Shown: positions 23,993 through 33,540 of the stretch, piece after piece
Numbering within the stretch: the stretch's first letter is position 1
Layout: each line of letters begins with the position of its first letter
Assembly: GCA_025934485.1 (NCBI GenBank)
Contig: JAICXX010000008.1
Coordinates: 1-64,000 of the forward strand
From: Chitinophagaceae bacterium
GTDB taxonomy: Bacteria > Bacteroidota > Bacteroidia > Chitinophagales > Chitinophagaceae
Length of the DNA stretch: 64,000 nucleotides
Direction: 5' to 3'
Translations under genes and position numbers: made by a program
The notes under the pieces: model-generated
The model's database searches: none
What the model saw: only the letters and a program-made list of their open reading frames with translations
Told to the model about the DNA's origin: nothing

Positions 23993-25660
23993 TTAGTTCT
24001 TCACGGGCGCCGATCCGGCGCCGGCGGGGTTGAAGTCCAGCTCGTTTTGCGGAACGTCCCAATAATCCACGAAATCATAGTTGATAAAACAGGGAAGGAC
24101 CTTTGCGGCCGTTTGGTTGATGAGGCTGCCGGGCACGACTATGTTCCCGATCCTTCCGCCACCGGCGGATGCGGGGGCGGTAATGCCCCAGCGACGGGCA
24201 TCGTACCAGGAGACGTTGTGCAGGTAGAGGCCTATGCGGCGTTCGCTGTGAAGCTGGGAGATCGCGGAGTCCTGAGAGATACCGGAGCCTGCCAGGGGCG
24301 GCAGACCGGCATTCTGCGAAGCGCGTACCTGGTCGATGAGTTGGAGACCTGCGTCCGTGTTGCCCAGGTAGATGTCCGCCTCCGCGGTCATGAGGGCAGT
24401 TTCCTCCCAGGTGGGAGCGATGGGAACGACGGCCGCGGACGAGAAATTTTCTGTAGCATAGAGGCCGCCTTTCTCGATGTCGACGGGTGCATACCGGGTG
24501 CCGAACTGGATGCCGCGGTTAAGGACGTTGACGACGGTACCTGTAGGGTATGGTTCGAAGCCTATTGTGAAGCGCTGGTCTCCGGGTTGGATATCCTGGA
24601 TCAACCGTTCGCTGACGAACGAGAGGCCCCCTGAAACGGAATGCAGGGCCATAGGATGGAACAGGAACCCAAGGTTTTGCGTCAGGTCGGGTACCCCCGC
24701 GGGGGCCATACCCCACTGGAGCGTATAGTCGCCCTCTAGCATACCGGAAGCTGCCAGGTTCAGGATCGTAGTCCAGTCGGAGCTTGACATGGTGGCCACT
24801 TTATGGTTAGCCATATAGTTGCGGGCTTCGAAACTGTGGATCTGCCGGACCCACATGGCAGGGGTGATCACGTGGTTGGCCACATTGAAGCTGGGTATGA
24901 TCGCCTTGAAGGTCGTGTCGTAATCGGAATTCTCGGTGATGCTGGCGAAGATCGAGGCGGCTTGTTCGAGATTGCGATTGGCGGCGCCGATCACGCTATC
25001 GTGCATGACATATACATTGCTGGTGAGTCCTTTGGCGGTGCTATCCGGGGAGTCGTCGATGACGGCGGAAAGATACATGGAACCGATCTTGGAATAGGCA
25101 TAACCTTTCCAATAATAGGCCCAGGCCCGGAGCAGCTTCATCCTGGTGGCGGCGTCGCCGCTGAGCTTGAGCGCAGGATTGGCCAGCGCCTGCAGCAGGG
25201 TGTTGGCCTGGGCATTGACATAGTAAAAGCAATCCCATTCGTATTGGATGGAGTTGCCATCGCCTGCGCTGCGGCTATTGAAGTTTTCCAGGATGGCGAG
25301 GTTGTTGGCGAAGCCGGATGGGTTAGTGACGACGGTGTTATAGGGCGCCGGCAGGGTAATGCTCGCGATGTTCATGGGGTAGCGGGAGCCAAAGTTTGAA
25401 TAGGGGGTGAAATCTTCGTCGCCCATATTGCTCTCCATGTACCAGGCAATATCGAAGAAATTGGTGTTGCCGTCGCCGGTCTCATAGGCGATCCATTTAT
25501 AATAGATGCCCATGGCAAATGCATCGACGCCGCCTTCGGTGGCGAGGGAGCTTTGCGGCGTGGGCAGATTGGGGTTAGGGAGTTGCAGGATCGTTTTTTT
25601 GCAGGCTGCCAGCAGCAGGATGGTGGACAGGATATAAAGTAGCTTCTTCATCTTTTTCAT
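23993..25660 (-). CDS. SusD/RagB-family lipoprotein (second SusC/D pair)
   Basis: Surface glycan- or nutrient-binding lipoprotein of 555 residues. The lipoprotein signal MKKMKKLLYILSTILLLAAC ends in the lipobox LLAAC. SusD features include AWAYYWKGYAYSKIGSMYLSAV (TPR-like helix) and the C-terminal TALMTAEADIYLGNTDAGLQLIDQVRA and ERRIGLYLHNVSWYDARRWG. It belongs to the more divergent SusD-like group. The start may be at either the first or second Met (25660 or 25651). It lies 15 bases downstream of its SusC partner and forms a two-gene operon ended by the 23953-23990 terminator. No glycoside hydrolase is adjacent, so the cargo cannot be inferred. Confidence 0.93.
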   Translation of the reverse strand: MKKMKKLLYILSTILLLAACKKTILQLPNPNLPTPQSSLATEGGVDAFAMGIYYKWIAYETGDGNTNFFDIAWYMESNMGDEDFTPYSNFGSRYPMNIASITLPAPYNTVVTNPSGFANNLAILENFNSRSAGDGNSIQYEWDCFYYVNAQANTLLQALANPALKLSGDAATRMKLLRAWAYYWKGYAYSKIGSMYLSAVIDDSPDSTAKGLTSNVYVMHDSVIGAANRNLEQAASIFASITENSDYDTTFKAIIPSFNVANHVITPAMWVRQIHSFEARNYMANHKVATMSSSDWTTILNLAASGMLEGDYTLQWGMAPAGVPDLTQNLGFLFHPMALHSVSGGLSFVSERLIQDIQPGDQRFTIGFEPYPTGTVVNVLNRGIQFGTRYAPVDIEKGGLYATENFSSAAVVPIAPTWEETALMTAEADIYLGNTDAGLQLIDQVRASQNAGLPPLAGSGISQDSAISQLHSERRIGLYLHNVSWYDARRWGITAPASAGGGRIGNIVVPGSLINQTAAKVLPCFINYDFVDYWDVPQNELDFNPAGAGSAPVKN

Positions 25661-25675
25661 GATTTACGTGATCGA

Positions 25676-28600
25676 TTAGAATCCGACATTCAGGGAAAAC
25701 TGATAGGACCTGAGATTGGGCGTGCCGAAGAAGTCGACGCCGGAAAAGGCCCCCGTCCTGCTTTTGGAGAGGTCGTTGCCCCCTTCGTCGTAGGCGCCGG
25801 TGTTTTCCGGATCGAGCCCGCTGTACTTGGTAAAGGTCAGCAGGTTGCGGCCTGATGCCGTAATAGTGAGCCTTTTGATGGCCTTGGAGCCGGCAACGTA
25901 GCGGGACAGGTCATAGCCAATGGACAGATCGCGGAGGCGGATGAAGGAACCATTCTCGACGAAGGGCGAGACGGCCAGGCCGACGTCGTAAAGGCTATTG
26001 TAGTAATTCACGAACGAGCCCGTTTGGCCCTGGATGGTGAGTTTCTTGTCGAGGTCGCGGGACTCACCGCCCTGGCCGCCGGTCCCTCCCGTGGGTCTGT
26101 ACAACCATTGTTTGGTGACATTATAAATGCTATTGCCATGGATCCAGTCGAACTGGAATGAAACGAACAGTTTTTTAAAGAACGTGAAACGGTTGGTGAG
26201 CGAGGATGTAAAATCGGGATAGGCGTGGCCGACGACGGAGAGGTCGTTGGACGGCGTATACTGCACGTAGTTGTCGCTGTTGAGGACTACATCGCCGGTG
26301 CTGGTCAGCGAATAGTTGCCTTGTTTTGCAGCCGGAATAATGGGCGTTTTGCCATCGGCCCCTACCTGGGTAACGGAATGCAGCGGGGTCATGACATAAA
26401 ACAAGCCAACGGGCTGGCCTTGTTTTACGGCGAATTCGAAATTGACGATATCCTGGCCGTTGGCGATCTTAGTGGTAATGGCGCGGCTATAGCCCCAGCG
26501 GGCGCTGAGTTCCCAGCTGATGTTCCGGCCGTTATAGACGGAGGCATCGAGCGAGAGGTCGATCCCGTGAGAAACGATAGTGCTCAGGTTGTCCAGCTTG
26601 GTGGCGTAGCCGGTGGAAGGCGCTACCTGGGCATTTTGGTAGACGTCCTGGGATTTACGGTGCCAGTAGCTGCCGCTGAACACCAGCCGCGGCAACCATT
26701 CGCCTTCGAAGGGCGAGAAGGTGGCGTCGGTGCCGATCTCCAATTCATAGTTCTTCATGAGTTTCAGGCTGTCGTTGGTGCCCTGAGATGCAAGGGCCAG
26801 TGCTACTCCGTTGCCAAGCGTAGGCGAACTGAGCGTGATCTGGCGGTCGTAGGGAAGCGGTTGGATACCCGCCGCGCCGTAGGCTGCGCGGAGCTTCCAG
26901 TCCCGGAGCCAGGGTTGTTGTGCTGTCATGAGTTCGGATGGCCGGAAATAGATGGTCCCGCGGGGGAAGGTGGCTGCTTTGTAAGCGGCGCCGAATGCGC
27001 TGCCATAGTCGGATCGTACGCCGCCGGAAATACCGAAGAGATTGCCCCAATCGATGGTCTGGTTGACCAGGAAGCCATAGGTAACGGATGACTGGTAATA
27101 GTCGCCGGCGGTCTTGGTGGTGGCGCCGCTAATGGTAGCTGGGGGATAGGCGGGAAGCCCGATGCCTTCGGCCCAATATTGCGTTTCCGCGTATTTGCGA
27201 TAGTCATAGGCGAACTCCGTGGTTGTAGCGACGGGAAGATTGGAATGGAAGTCTTTCTGCCAGTCCGTTCGGAAGAAGCCTGAATAAAGTCCATTCTGGT
27301 TGAAGTTTCGGGTAGTGCTGTCCAGCAGGGCGCCGTTGGGGCTGGGTCCCCAATAGGTGGTGTATTTGGCATATTGGAGGTTCGAAGTTTGAACCTGGTA
27401 ATAATTGTTTCCCTGATCGTTGTTGTAGTCGAGGCCGTATTTGACGTCGAGCTCCACGAAGCGTGGGAACTTATAATTGAAATCGAAGTCCTGGAAGATT
27501 TCGAGCGTTTGCTTGTTTTGATGGTGCCATTGATTTTCCGAAAGGGGATTGTTTTGAGTGGAGGAATTGATTGTTTTCAGGGGATAGTGTCCCGTAGGGT
27601 CCTTCCAGGTAAAATCGACGAAATTGTAGTCGGTGAGCATATTGAACCGGTTGCCGGCGAGGAGATTCTGGTAACGCGCGATCCCCTGGGTGATCGTTCG
27701 GAAGGTAAATCCTTTAAAGGGATGGAGACCGAGGTTGACGGTGAAATTGGTGCGGCTGAAGGCGTTGCTGAGCACGTCCTGCTGATTGAGCTGGGAAGCG
27801 GTTACGGCGTAATCCGCGGTATTGGTTCCGCCGGTGAGGCTCACCGAGTTCGTGAAGGTCAGGGCCTGGCGGAACCCTTGTTTGAGGTGATCATAGGTGG
27901 GGATGTTATAGGTCTTGTCGTTCGTTACGAAAGCGTTCGCGGGCGCTGTGGCGATAGGAACCTGAGGATCGCTCCACAATCCCGTAGCATCTTTGGTCAC
28001 TATATTGCCGCTTGCATTGAGGAGGTTATTGTTAGCATCGGTAATGAAATGGTGATGGTTGCTGATGAGAGGATGTTTGCCGGTGAGGATATGGTCGACG
28101 CTGACCTTTGAATTGAAGTTGACGCTGAATTTTCCATTGAGCAAACCTTTCTTCGTAAAGATCTGGATAACGCCGTTGGCGCCCTGTGCGCCGTACAGCA
28201 TGCCTCCGGCGGGCCCTTTAACGACCTCGATGTGATCGACGACGGCGGGATCGATGTTGTTGAGGTTATCCATCTCCACTCCATCCACCATGATCAGCGG
28301 TTGGGTGCCGTCGAGGCTATTGATACCTCGAAGGGTAATATTGAAGGGGGCGCCGGGTGTGCCGCTGGTCTGCTGGATATTGGCGCCGGCCACCTGGCCG
28401 TCCAGCGCCTGCTGGACATTGGTGGTGACGCTTGGTGCGAAATCCTTTGAAGAAACGGTGGCGACGTCGATAGGAACCTTTTTGCGGTTGGTGGCTACAC
28501 CCACCCCGGTGACGACGACATCGGAAAGTGATTTGACGTCGGGTGCGAGGGCGATCGTCAGGCCCGGACGGGCTTCGATCTCGACGGACTCATAACCGAC

Positions 28601-28822
28601 ATAGCTGATGATGAGTTTTGTTTTGGGTTTTACCTGAAGGCTCCAGGTCCCGTCGTCTTTGCTGGTGGTAGCGTTACGGGTTCCTTTGGGGGTGATGGTG
28701 GCTCCGGCGATGGCGGCGCCTTTTTCGTCGGTGACTTTGCCGGTGACAACGATGGTTTGCTGGGCCGACCCTTTTATACAGGTGAATAGAAGGACCACAG
28801 CACTTAGTAGCAGTGCTCTCAT
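25676..28822 (-). CDS. SusC/RagA TonB-dependent outer-membrane transporter
   Basis: Outer-membrane importer of 1048 residues without an STN domain. A signal peptide (MRALLLSAVVLLFTCIKGSAQ) is followed by a carboxypeptidase-D-regulatory-like domain (VTGKVTDEKGAAIAGATI), the plug (SDVVVTGVGVATNRKKVPID, then DGTQPLIMVDGVEMDNL and GGMLYGAQGANGVIQIFTKKG) and the barrel ending YQFSLNVGF. The track start at 28828 is a TTG; the ATG at 28822 is preferred. Because there is no STN domain and no sigma/anti-sigma pair nearby, it is probably controlled differently from the locus at 2-19 kb. It is divergent from the M28 peptidase gene, and a joint role in peptide or amino-sugar uptake is possible but unproven. 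Confidence 0.95.
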   Translation of the reverse strand: MRALLLSAVVLLFTCIKGSAQQTIVVTGKVTDEKGAAIAGATITPKGTRNATTSKDDGTWSLQVKPKTKLIISYVGYESVEIEARPGLTIALAPDVKSLSDVVVTGVGVATNRKKVPIDVATVSSKDFAPSVTTNVQQALDGQVAGANIQQTSGTPGAPFNITLRGINSLDGTQPLIMVDGVEMDNLNNIDPAVVDHIEVVKGPAGGMLYGAQGANGVIQIFTKKGLLNGKFSVNFNSKVSVDHILTGKHPLISNHHHFITDANNNLLNASGNIVTKDATGLWSDPQVPIATAPANAFVTNDKTYNIPTYDHLKQGFRQALTFTNSVSLTGGTNTADYAVTASQLNQQDVLSNAFSRTNFTVNLGLHPFKGFTFRTITQGIARYQNLLAGNRFNMLTDYNFVDFTWKDPTGHYPLKTINSSTQNNPLSENQWHHQNKQTLEIFQDFDFNYKFPRFVELDVKYGLDYNNDQGNNYYQVQTSNLQYAKYTTYWGPSPNGALLDSTTRNFNQNGLYSGFFRTDWQKDFHSNLPVATTTEFAYDYRKYAETQYWAEGIGLPAYPPATISGATTKTAGDYYQSSVTYGFLVNQTIDWGNLFGISGGVRSDYGSAFGAAYKAATFPRGTIYFRPSELMTAQQPWLRDWKLRAAYGAAGIQPLPYDRQITLSSPTLGNGVALALASQGTNDSLKLMKNYELEIGTDATFSPFEGEWLPRLVFSGSYWHRKSQDVYQNAQVAPSTGYATKLDNLSTIVSHGIDLSLDASVYNGRNISWELSARWGYSRAITTKIANGQDIVNFEFAVKQGQPVGLFYVMTPLHSVTQVGADGKTPIIPAAKQGNYSLTSTGDVVLNSDNYVQYTPSNDLSVVGHAYPDFTSSLTNRFTFFKKLFVSFQFDWIHGNSIYNVTKQWLYRPTGGTGGQGGESRDLDKKLTIQGQTGSFVNYYNSLYDVGLAVSPFVENGSFIRLRDLSIGYDLSRYVAGSKAIKRLTITASGRNLLTFTKYSGLDPENTGAYDEGGNDLSKSRTGAFSGVDFFGTPNLRSYQFSLNVGF

Positions 28823-28881
28823 AAACAAGTTTTGGGTGAAATGAAATTTACTAAATAATCGTAGGGGGGTGAATACTAATA

Positions 28882-28913
28882 ATTGACGTAGTTGGGAAAA
28901 AAAATGAAATTTG
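28882..28913 (+). promoter_or_regulatory. Possible Bacteroidetes promoter for the M28 gene
   Basis: ATTG (28882-28885) and GAAATTTG (28906-28913) are separated by 20 bases, close to the Bacteroidetes consensus TTTG-N19-21-TAnnTTTG, and lie 17 bases before the ATG at 28930. Each box deviates from consensus. Confidence 0.3.
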
Positions 28914-28929
28914 TGTCAAACTGCTATAC

Positions 28930-30282
28930 ATGAAAATACTGACTGTCTTTACCTTGACCATTGTGTGTTGTATCCAATTCTGCGCGGCACAAACTACCAT
29001 CATCCGCGATCCGGAGATCGAGAGTATGGTGAAGGAGGTCAATGCGGATTCGTTGCGTTCTTATATCCATACGCTCGTGGCTTTTGGGACAAGGAGCACC
29101 GTTAGTTCCGTGACGGATAAGAAAAGGGGTATCGGTGCGGCTCGGAACTGGGTGTTGTCGAAGTTCGATCAATGGGCGGTTGGCAGTGGCGGGCGGTTGA
29201 CGGCCTTTGTAGATACTACCACTTATGCAGCGGATGGCAAACGGGTAAAGTCCGACATCAATCTGGGCAATACGGTGGCGACGTTAAAGGGGACGGACCC
29301 GAATGACAACCGCATCTTTATTATCAGCGGTCATCTCGACAGCCGCCGGACGGATGTGATGGATGGGACGAATGATGCGCCGGGCGCCAATGATGACGGC
29401 AGTGGCAGCGCGGCGGTGATGGAGTGTGCGCGGGTGATGAGCAGGCATAGTTTTCCGGCTACGATCATCTTTGTCACGGTGAGTGGCGAAGAGCAGGGGC
29501 TACTTGGTTCCACTTATATGGCCAAAAAGGCCAGGGCTGCCAACTGGAATATCGAGGCTGTGCTGAACAATGACATCATGGGGAGCAATAACAGCAATGA
29601 GACGAATATTATCGACAATACGCGGGTTAGGGTCTTTAGCGAGGGGTTGCCGCTTTATGATCTGGACAAGGAGGCAAAGCGGATCAGGGCGTTGGGGCTG
29701 GAGAACGACGGGAAGGCGCGGCAGCTGGCGCGTTATGTCAAGGAGGTCGGGGAACGGTATGTCGACAACCTGCAGGTGGTGATGATCTACCGGAATGACC
29801 GGTTCCTGAGAGGTGGGGATCATTTGCCATACGTGGAGAATGGCTATCCGGCGGTGCGGATCACAGAGATGAATGAGAACTTCAATCATCAGCACCAGGA
29901 TGTGCGGACGGAGAAAGGGGTAGTTTACGGTGATCTCGAGGAATTTATGGATTTTGAATATCTGCGGAAGAATACCGCGATGAACCTGGCCAATCTGGCG
30001 AACCTGGCGAAATCTCCGGGTATGCCGCAGGAGGTCAAGGTAGAAGTGCGGAATCTCACCAATGGGACGCAGCTGTCGTGGAAGGCGCCGGCTTATGGGC
30101 AGGTAAAAGGGTATTTTATCCTGATACGCGAGACGACCAGCGCGGTATGGCAAAAAAAGATCTTTACGGCGGATACGGCGGTGAATCTGCCTTATTCCAA
30201 GGACAATTATTTCTTTGCGGTCCAGAGTGTTTCGCCGGAGGGGAATGAGGGTTTACCTGTAGTGCCTGCACCGGGCCGGTAG
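28930..30282 (+). CDS. M28-family zinc aminopeptidase/carboxypeptidase with C-terminal FN3-like domain
   Basis: Secreted di-zinc metallopeptidase of 450 residues. A signal peptide (MKILTVFTLTIVCCIQFCAAQ) is followed by the M28 catalytic domain. Its metal ligands are visible in order: His in IISGHLDSR, bridging Asp in APGANDDGSGSA, catalytic Glu pair in TVSGEEQGLLGS, Asp in VLNNDIMGS, and a His in the NFNHQHQDVRTEKG segment. Residues about 365-450 (VEVRNLTNGTQLSWKAP to YFFAVQSVSPEGNEG) resemble a fibronectin type III fold. Specificity cannot be read from sequence. It is transcribed away from the second SusC/D operon and is followed after 54 bases by a permease gene, with an inverted repeat between. 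Confidence 0.93.
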   Translation: MKILTVFTLTIVCCIQFCAAQTTIIRDPEIESMVKEVNADSLRSYIHTLVAFGTRSTVSSVTDKKRGIGAARNWVLSKFDQWAVGSGGRLTAFVDTTTYAADGKRVKSDINLGNTVATLKGTDPNDNRIFIISGHLDSRRTDVMDGTNDAPGANDDGSGSAAVMECARVMSRHSFPATIIFVTVSGEEQGLLGSTYMAKKARAANWNIEAVLNNDIMGSNNSNETNIIDNTRVRVFSEGLPLYDLDKEAKRIRALGLENDGKARQLARYVKEVGERYVDNLQVVMIYRNDRFLRGGDHLPYVENGYPAVRITEMNENFNHQHQDVRTEKGVVYGDLEEFMDFEYLRKNTAMNLANLANLAKSPGMPQEVKVEVRNLTNGTQLSWKAPAYGQVKGYFILIRETTSAVWQKKIFTADTAVNLPYSKDNYFFAVQSVSPEGNEGLPVVPAPGR

Positions 30283-30285
30283 CTG

Positions 30286-30328
30286 GTTGTAACCTTTTGG
30301 TGGGTTTTCGCGTCCTAGCGGTTACAAC
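30286..30328. promoter_or_regulatory. 9-bp inverted repeat before permease gene
   Basis: GTTGTAACC (30286-30294) and GGTTACAAC (30320-30328) are perfect inverted repeats 25 bases apart, filling the gap between the M28 stop and the permease ATG at 30337. No T-run follows, and the symmetric GTTRYAAC-like sequence looks more like an operator than a terminator. Confidence 0.4.
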
Positions 30329-30336
30329 TGCCAAGC

Positions 30337-32769
30337 ATGCTACGCAATTACTTTAATCTAAAGGTCTCTTTTCGCAATCTATGGAAGAGCAAGGGCTTTT
30401 CCGCCATTAACATTATCGGGCTGGCCATCGGACTTTCTACGTGTCTGCTGATCCTGATCTTCGTCATGGATGAGCTGGGTTATGACCGCTATAATACGAA
30501 GGCGGACAGGATCTACCGGCTGGATGGGGACATCAAATTCGGCGGGAATCATTTTATCCTGGCCGTGGCGCCGGCCCCGGCGGGGCCGGCGGTGAGAAGG
30601 GATTATCCGGAGGTGGAGACGGAGGCCCGTTTTCGGATGCAAGGGGGGCGGCTGGTGAAGAAGGGGAATCAGAATATCCAGGAAGATGCCGTGATCTATG
30701 CCGACTCGACGTTGTTCGATGTATTCACCTTACCGATGATCGCCGGCAATCCGCATACGGCGCTGGTCGATGCGCATACGGTGGTGATCACGGAGCGGAT
30801 GGCGAAGAAATATTTCGATGCGGTGGATGTGGTAGGACGTACACTGATGATCAATGATACGATCCCTTATAAAGTTACGGGTGTCATAAAGGATATTCCG
30901 GTGCAGAGTCATTTCCACTATGATTTTTTTCTTTCCATGACGGAACTCGACGAGGCCAAACAGAACGACCAATGGCTAAGCAACAATTTCAATACCTATA
31001 TCGTGTTGCGGAAGGGGACCGATCCAAAGAAGTTCGAGGCCAAGCTGGGGCAGTTGGTCTATAAATATATTGGGCCGCTATTGCGGCAGGCCGTGAATCA
31101 AAGCGTAGAAGACTTTTTCAAGGCGGGGAATTCGGTGAGTTTTTCGCTCATGCCGCTAACGGACATTCATCTGCATAGCAACAAGACGGCTGAGCTGGAA
31201 GCGAACGGGAATCTCCAGTATGTGTACATTTTTACGGCGGTGGCGTTTTTCATCCTGTTGATCGCGTGTGTGAACTTCATGAATCTGAGTACGGCGCGGT
31301 CGGCTAACCGGGCGAAGGAAGTGGGCATCCGGAAGGTGCTGGGTTCGCTGCGTGGCAGCCTGGTCTCGCAATTCATGATCGAGTCGATCCTTTTGAGCTT
31401 TATCTCGATGTTGCTGGCGCTGGGGTTGGCGTATCTGCTCGTGCCGGTATTCAATGAGCTTTCGGGAAAGGAGATGGCTATCGGCCTTTTTTCGCGGCCC
31501 TGGCTGGTTCCGGCGATGTTGGCGTTGGTGGTGATCGTGGGAATATTGGCCGGCAGCTATCCGGCATTCTTTCTTTCCGGGTTCCGGCCGATCGCGGTTT
31601 TGAAAGGAAATGTCGCGGCGGGTTTCAAGACCGGCTGGTTGCGTAATTCGCTGGTGGTTTTTCAGTTCGGCATTTCCATTTTTCTGCTGGTGGGTACGGC
31701 GGTGATCTATCGGCAGCTGAGCTATATCCACAGCCGGGCACTTGGTTTTAACCGGGAGCAGGTGTTGATCGTCGATAATACCTGGCATTTGGGAAACGAT
31801 GTCAGCGCATTCAAAGAAAAGTTATTGAAGTTGCCGGGGGTAGAAGGGGCGACGATGACGGGCTTTTTGCCTACTTCCTACAACCGTAATGACGATGCGA
31901 TCTTTCTCTCGCCGGACCTGGATACGAAGAAGGCCATCTCGATGCAGACCTGGCAGATCGATGAGAATTATATTCCGGTGTTGGGGATGACTATGGCGGC
32001 GGGACGTAACTTCTCGAAGGAGTTTCCTACAGATTCCAACGCGGCCATTGTGAATGAAGCGGCGGTCCGGCTGATGCAGGGGGCCGATCCCATGCGGCAG
32101 GAGCTGTACCGGCTGGAAGACATCAAAACGAAGAAGCTGGATAAGTATCATATCGTCGGCGTGGTGAAGGATTTCAATTTCAACTCGCTGCGGGAGGTGG
32201 TGACGCCGATGGTGTTGTTTCTCCATGAGGACCGCGGACAGATCGCGCTGAGGGTGAGCCCGGAGAATGTGCATCGGCTGGTAGGCCAGATCGGTGAGAT
32301 CTGGCGGCAGATGGCGCCGTCGCAACCTTTTAGCTTTCTGTTTATGGATGATGCGTTCAACAATCTCTACCGAACGGAGCAGCGGATGGGTGGTATTTCG
32401 CTGAGTTTTTCCCTGCTGGCAATTTTCATTGCCTGTCTGGGTTTGTTTGGACTGGCGGCGTATGCGGCGGAGCAGCGGACGCGGGAGATCGGCATCCGTA
32501 AGGTGCTGGGGGCTTCCGTAGGGGGGATCGTAGGTTTGCTGTCGCGGGATTTTTTGCGGCTGGTCGTTATATCGGCGGTGATCGCATTCCCGTTGGCGTG
32601 GTGGGCCATGCATCATTGGTTACAGGATTTTGCTTACCGGATCACGATAGGCTGGGAGGTGTTTGCGGCAGCCGGGGTCGTGGCGGTGGGGATCGCGCTG
32701 GTGACGGTGAGTTTTCAGGCCGTGAGGGCCGCTTTGGCTAATCCTGTGAAGTCATTGCGTAGCGAGTGA
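30337..32769 (+). CDS. ABC transporter permease, FtsX/MacB-like (two FtsX units)
   Basis: MacB-like permease of 810 residues, paralogous to the one at 20248-22617. It starts MLRNYFNLKVSFRNLWKSKGFSAIN and has a first helix (IIGLAIGLSTCLLILIFVM), a periplasmic MacB_PCD domain, an FtsX domain with YIFTAVAFFILLIACVNFMN and AKEVGIRKVLGSLRGSL, a second periplasmic domain, a second FtsX domain (LLAIFIACLGLFGLAAYAAE, REIGIRKVLGAS) and the end motif NPVKSLRSE. No ATPase gene is adjacent. Substrate is unknown. Directly after the stop, the last five codons plus stop appear a second time in degraded form (see the repeat at 32753-32810). Confidence 0.94.
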   Translation: MLRNYFNLKVSFRNLWKSKGFSAINIIGLAIGLSTCLLILIFVMDELGYDRYNTKADRIYRLDGDIKFGGNHFILAVAPAPAGPAVRRDYPEVETEARFRMQGGRLVKKGNQNIQEDAVIYADSTLFDVFTLPMIAGNPHTALVDAHTVVITERMAKKYFDAVDVVGRTLMINDTIPYKVTGVIKDIPVQSHFHYDFFLSMTELDEAKQNDQWLSNNFNTYIVLRKGTDPKKFEAKLGQLVYKYIGPLLRQAVNQSVEDFFKAGNSVSFSLMPLTDIHLHSNKTAELEANGNLQYVYIFTAVAFFILLIACVNFMNLSTARSANRAKEVGIRKVLGSLRGSLVSQFMIESILLSFISMLLALGLAYLLVPVFNELSGKEMAIGLFSRPWLVPAMLALVVIVGILAGSYPAFFLSGFRPIAVLKGNVAAGFKTGWLRNSLVVFQFGISIFLLVGTAVIYRQLSYIHSRALGFNREQVLIVDNTWHLGNDVSAFKEKLLKLPGVEGATMTGFLPTSYNRNDDAIFLSPDLDTKKAISMQTWQIDENYIPVLGMTMAAGRNFSKEFPTDSNAAIVNEAAVRLMQGADPMRQELYRLEDIKTKKLDKYHIVGVVKDFNFNSLREVVTPMVLFLHEDRGQIALRVSPENVHRLVGQIGEIWRQMAPSQPFSFLFMDDAFNNLYRTEQRMGGISLSFSLLAIFIACLGLFGLAAYAAEQRTREIGIRKVLGASVGGIVGLLSRDFLRLVVISAVIAFPLAWWAMHHWLQDFAYRITIGWEVFAAAGVVAVGIALVTVSFQAVRAALANPVKSLRSE

Positions 32770-32810
32770 GCCGCTCCGCGGCTCTGCATTGCGCAGCGAA
32801 TAGTCCGCTC
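32753..32810 (+). repeat. Duplicated permease 3' end with hairpin
   Basis: The segment cattgcgtagcgagtgag (encoding the end LRSE-stop) at 32753 recurs at 32787 as cattgcgcagcgaatagt, which again reads ALRSE-stop in one frame. Over 24 bases, 19 match. Between them lies a perfect hairpin, GAGCCGC-TCC-GCGGCTC (32768-32784). The second copy reaches the stop codon of the opposite-strand hydrolase. It may be a tandem duplication or the residue of a second paralogous permease. Confidence 0.55.
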
Positions 32811-33540
32811 AGAGATAGAGCTGCACCATATGACGCCAGTAGCGGGCTTTGTGCGATTCCCCATCCCAAAGATGTAGGGCATTCCAGATACCTTTTTCCC
32901 ACAGGTTATTGCTGATGATGCGGTTGTTTTCCAAAAAGACATCATGTTCACCTACGACGAAGATGATCTCCATTTTTTTCAGCTGGGCGATGATCTCCGG
33001 GGCCTGCAGGTTAGGGATGAAGAGACCCGGCATGTTGAAATAGATGGTTTCATTCCGATAGCCTTCGAAGAGGTCGTCGAAATGTTCCATGGAGGTGGTG
33101 AGGTCATAGCGACCGCTGAGACCTACCATCTTGTGAAACAGCTGGGGGTGTTTGAAGGCGAGGTTGGCGGCGTGATAGGCGCCCAGGCTGCAGCCCGCGG
33201 CTACGATGCTGGGATGGGGGTTCGAGTCCTGTATCAGGTTTCCCATCACCTCTTCGAGTACATATTTTTCATATTGAAGATAGCGAATAATGCGTTCGGC
33301 GGGATGGATCTCCCGGCAATAGAAGCTTTCGCGATCGACGCTGTCGAGGCAATAGACCTGGATGGCGCCGTTTTCGATCTTTTTTCTGAGCGCGTCGATC
33401 ACCTTCCAGTCCTCATAATCATAGAAACGGGCCGTGCGTGTCGGAAAGAAGAGCACGGGATCGCCGGCATGGCCGAAGACCAGCAGTTCCATGTCCCTGT
33501 CCAGATGGGGGCTAAACCATTTATGGTATTTTCTCCTCAT
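32809..33540 (-). CDS. Alpha/beta hydrolase, esterase-D-like
   Basis: Cytoplasmic alpha/beta hydrolase of the putative-esterase (esterase D-like) group, 243 residues, with no signal peptide. The nucleophile elbow is AAGCSLGAYHAAN (GxSxG), an Asp candidate lies in VVGEHDVFLENN and a His candidate in DGESHKARYW near the C-terminus. The track start at 33582 is not family-like; ATG 33540 (MRRKYHKWFSPHL) is preferred and overlaps the stop of the SGNH gene upstream (ATGA), so the two are coupled. Proteins of this sort are often annotated as esterase; substrate is not known. It converges with the permease gene with about 40 bases between stops. Confidence 0.88.
   Translation of the reverse strand: MRRKYHKWFSPHLDRDMELLVFGHAGDPVLFFPTRTARFYDYEDWKVIDALRKKIENGAIQVYCLDSVDRESFYCREIHPAERIIRYLQYEKYVLEEVMGNLIQDSNPHPSIVAAGCSLGAYHAANLAFKHPQLFHKMVGLSGRYDLTTSMEHFDDLFEGYRNETIYFNMPGLFIPNLQAPEIIAQLKKMEIIFVVGEHDVFLENNRIISNNLWEKGIWNALHLWDGESHKARYWRHMVQLYL

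Noticed and set aside
23963-24634. 223-residue plus-strand ORF opposite the second SusD
   Set aside because: It begins inside the intrinsic terminator and has no domain; susD on the other strand is clear.
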